A DNA stretch of 64,000 nucleotides, from the NCBI GenBank assembly GCA_019058445.1, contig JAHPZA010000010.1, positions 186,001 through 250,000 on the forward strand, read 5' to 3'. Shown here one piece after another: positions 61,208-64,000 of this stretch. Position numbers and translations under genes: made by a program. The first letter of the stretch is position 1, and every line of letters begins with the position of its first letter. This stretch comes from Promethearchaeota archaeon. Lineage in GTDB: Archaea; Asgardarchaeota; Lokiarchaeia; Sigyniarchaeales; SOKP01. The notes under the pieces are model-generated. The model was not told the DNA's origin, did not search any database, and was given only the letters and a program-made list of their open reading frames with translations.

Positions 61208-62020
61208 TTATTTAGTATCGCTTCTTTTAAATAAATACCAATTATTACCTATATCAAATCTCTGCTTTAAATTAATTAATTTATAATTCGGAAATTTAAT
61301 TTTCATATATTTTAATATTTCATTAACAGATGCAAATTCGTATGGATATCCACCAAGCCAATCAATGATATCAACTCGATAGTTCATCCCTCTTTTTTTT
61401 TTATAATTTTTCATAAATTTAATAGGATTTTTAAATCTAATCAATAATCCTCCGATATCATTTAAGATATAAGCAATCTGAATAATTTTTTTCAATATTT
61501 TAGGGGATTTGTTATAGAATTTCTTTATTTTTAGCCAGAAATTAGAACTTTTAAATCCCTCAACCTTGTTATATATGGTAAAAAATAAATATCCATTTTG
61601 ATCAACTAATTTTCCAGCATTTTCAATTGCCCGCCACATCTGACCAGTATGATGAAGCACTCCCCATGAATATACAATATCAAATTTTCCTAGATTTGAG
61701 TAAAATTCATCATTTAATATGGAGCCGCTAAGTATTTCCCATTTTTTTGGATTTTTTTCAATTTTCCAGAGATATTTACAGCACTCTACAGAAAATTGAT
61801 CAACATCAAAACTTATTATTTTATTAGCGTCGAGAAGAAAAGCGGCATATGAGAAAATTCCACTGCCACAACCTATATCTAAAAAACTTTTACCATCAAG
61901 AGTATTCATCCCTAAAAATTCAAGCATAGAAGTTTTTGCAGTTTCTATTCTTTCTTTATTGAGGAATTTCAAGAAACTCTGCCAGTTTTTACCAAATGAA
62001 AATGTAGGTTTGTCAATCAT
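61208..62020 (-). CDS. Class I SAM-dependent methyltransferase
   Basis: FLDIGCGSGIFSYAAFLLDANKIISFDVD, FDIVYSWGVLHHTGQMWRAIENAGKLV. Confidence 0.85.
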   Translation of the reverse strand: MIDKPTFSFGKNWQSFLKFLNKERIETAKTSMLEFLGMNTLDGKSFLDIGCGSGIFSYAAFLLDANKIISFDVDQFSVECCKYLWKIEKNPKKWEILSGSILNDEFYSNLGKFDIVYSWGVLHHTGQMWRAIENAGKLVDQNGYLFFTIYNKVEGFKSSNFWLKIKKFYNKSPKILKKIIQIAYILNDIGGLLIRFKNPIKFMKNYKKKRGMNYRVDIIDWLGGYPYEFASVNEILKYMKIKFPNYKLINLKQRFDIGNNWYLFKRSDTK

Positions 62021-62327
62021 GTTTTTTAGGTTTATTTAAACTCAAAAATCTTATTTTTATTAAGCTAGCATAATATTAAAAACAATTAAAGATATTGTTT
62101 TCTCATATTTTAACAATATAAGTACATTAGTATTATAATGATGTGGAATATTTGATTATATTGCTCCTATTAATTCTTCCAATTGTTAACCATTCTTATC
62201 GCTAATCTTCATATTTAAGAATTAATTAATTATTTAATAGATGAATTATTTCTTCAGAAAATGCTAGTTTATGTTTTTTTAAGTAAAAAAATACAGTTCT
62301 AAATAAATTCTTCAAAATCTTTAAGAA

Positions 62328-63473
62328 ATGAAACGAAAAATACTATTTTTAATCGAAAGTTTAGAGATTGGAGGGGGAGCAGAAAGAATTACCTCAATGT
62401 TAACAAGAAAAATTTCTGAAAGATTTGAGGTATTTATTTTGACTTTAAAGCATTTTAACAAAATTTATCCATATAGTGGTACTTATTATTCTCTAAATAA
62501 TAATCAAAATTCTTCAAGAATCTTTAATTTTTTAAAATTGAGCAATATTACATATTCAATCAAAATATATAAAAATATTATATCAATTTCTCCAGACTTA
62601 ATAATATCGATTACAGATTATACAAATCTAGTGATGATTTTAACTAAAACTTTATTTCGATTAAAAATTCCTCTAATTTCTGCGATACACTGCAATCCTA
62701 GTCTTGTCTATAAAAAAAATATGCCACATTTCAATTTTTTATTAAAAATATTCTATCGGTTTAATTCAGTCAACAAAATTATATCCATATCAAAAGAGGT
62801 CGAAAATATATTAGAAAAGGAATATCATATTAGAAAAGATAAATTAAAAACAATCTATAATGGGATTGATCTCGCATATATTAAGAAAATGACAAAAGAG
62901 AACATATTAGATTTTAAAAATATCTTTTATGATAATTCTATAATAAAGTTCATTACTGTGGGAAGGTTAGATATTGTCAAAGGACATAAATATCTTATAG
63001 AAGCATTCTCAAAAGTTAAAAAGAAAATTCATAATTCAAAATTATTCATTATTGGAACTGGACCGTTAAGGGATAAATTAGACTTAGTGGTTAAAGGAAA
63101 AAAACTAGAAAACGATATAATTTTTTTAGGATTTAAGGATAATCCATTTAAATATATAGCGAAATCAGACATATTTGTCTTATCATCTATTATGGAGGGC
63201 CTCCCAATGGTTTTACTTGAAGCCTTAGCATGTGGGATTCCAATTATTTCCACGGATTGTGAAACAGGTCCAAGAGAGGTTTTAGGTAATGGACGTTATG
63301 GAATGTTAGTGAGAGTTATGGATTCAAATGATTTAGCAGATAAAATGCTATTATTAGCATGGGATAGCAAATTGAAAGAAAAATATTCGAAATTATCTTT
63401 AGAAAGAGCTAATAAGTTTGAAATTAATAAGTTTGTCAATCAATGGATTGATTTGATAAATAGCTTAATATAA
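62328..63473 (+). CDS. GT4 family glycosyltransferase
   Basis: LIESLEIGGGAERITSMLTR, FITVGRLDIVKGHKYLIEAFSKV, VLSSIMEGLPMVLLEALACGIPIISTDCETGPREVL. Confidence 0.92.
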   Translation: MKRKILFLIESLEIGGGAERITSMLTRKISERFEVFILTLKHFNKIYPYSGTYYSLNNNQNSSRIFNFLKLSNITYSIKIYKNIISISPDLIISITDYTNLVMILTKTLFRLKIPLISAIHCNPSLVYKKNMPHFNFLLKIFYRFNSVNKIISISKEVENILEKEYHIRKDKLKTIYNGIDLAYIKKMTKENILDFKNIFYDNSIIKFITVGRLDIVKGHKYLIEAFSKVKKKIHNSKLFIIGTGPLRDKLDLVVKGKKLENDIIFLGFKDNPFKYIAKSDIFVLSSIMEGLPMVLLEALACGIPIISTDCETGPREVLGNGRYGMLVRVMDSNDLADKMLLLAWDSKLKEKYSKLSLERANKFEINKFVNQWIDLINSLI

Positions 63474-63522
63474 ACTAAAAATAAATTATTTCTTAAAAAA
63501 CATGAGGATAGATTTAATTTTT

Positions 63523-64000
63523 TCATAAATTTGATTTTAAAAACCTATACATCTTATTTGATATAACTTCAATATCATAATTTAATTTAATTTCCTCTAG
63601 CGCATTATCTAAAATCTGATTTACCAGTTCACTGTTGTTTTTATAGTAGTTTAACTGCTTCAATAAATCATTCTCAATATTTAGATCATATAATAATCCT
63701 GTTACTCCATGTTCTATCAAATCTGTATTTCCTTGAACCTTTGAAGCAATTACAAAAGTTCTCGTTGCCATTGCCTCTAGAATCACATTAGATATTCCTT
63801 CTCCATATGAAGAGTTAATTAAAACGTCTAAGTTAGGATATATTTCTTCTTTTTGTTTTTCAAATCCGATTAAAAGTACATTCTCATTTAAATTGTAGTG
63901 GTGGATAAAACGTAGAATAATATCCTTTTCAGGACCCTCGCCATAAATTAGTAGTTTATCTTCAGGGTATTTAGAAAAATATTGTTTAAAGACCTGTAAT
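63523..64000 (-). CDS. GT4 family glycosyltransferase, 5' end beyond window
   Basis: Frame stays open through the right edge: VFKQYFSKYPEDKLLIYGEGPEKDIILRFIHHYNLNENVLLIGFEKQKEEIYPNLDVLINSSYGEGISNVILEAMATRTFVIASKVQGNTDLIEHGVTGLLYDLN. The ORF-track GTG start is internal. Confidence 0.87.
   Translation of the reverse strand, partial: LQVFKQYFSKYPEDKLLIYGEGPEKDIILRFIHHYNLNENVLLIGFEKQKEEIYPNLDVLINSSYGEGISNVILEAMATRTFVIASKVQGNTDLIEHGVTGLLYDLNIENDLLKQLNYYKNNSELVNQILDNALEEIKLNYDIEVISNKMYRFLKSNL

Noticed and set aside
1-64000. CRISPR arrays, rRNA operons, intact transposases.
   Set aside because: None seen: no regularly spaced direct repeats, no rRNA-like stretches and no recognisable complete transposase ORF.

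Overview
The window is strongly AT-rich and almost entirely a surface-glycan biosynthesis island. I count about a dozen and a half glycosyltransferases (GT2, GT4, GT8/9/61-like, CgeB-like), many SAM methyltransferases, and a complete dTDP-L-rhamnose set (RmlA/B/C/D). It also holds a UDP-galactopyranose mutase, a GDP-fucose synthase-like epimerase, and a DegT aminotransferase. Decorating enzymes include a carbamoyltransferase, an AAC(3)-like acyltransferase, an SDR, AsnB, a sulfatase-fold enzyme and two B12-binding radical SAM proteins. Export candidates are a Wzx-like flippase and an ABC-2 pair; several very large multi-TM proteins are present. A LarA / FAD-FeS lactate dehydrogenase pair sits inside the island. 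The left edge carries a sequon-dense, TM-anchored surface protein. Overall style (large Ig-like surface protein with C-terminal TM anchor, DPM1-like GT2, ABC-2, AT-richness) is consistent with an archaeon, possibly Asgard/Loki-like, but the sequence alone does not prove this. Observations I consider most worth checking: (i) three genes whose conserved N-termini extend upstream of any ATG/GTG/TTG and appear to start at ATA, ATT and ATC, each 5-6 nt after a Shine-Dalgarno-like motif; (ii) a decayed DPM1-like GT2 pseudogene that, with its intact copy, flanks an 851-aa membrane protein gene as direct repeats; (iii) relic ORFs in the few long intergenic regions. No CRISPR array, rRNA or convincing tRNA was seen. 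Product names come from reading the translated ORFs; no database search was run.
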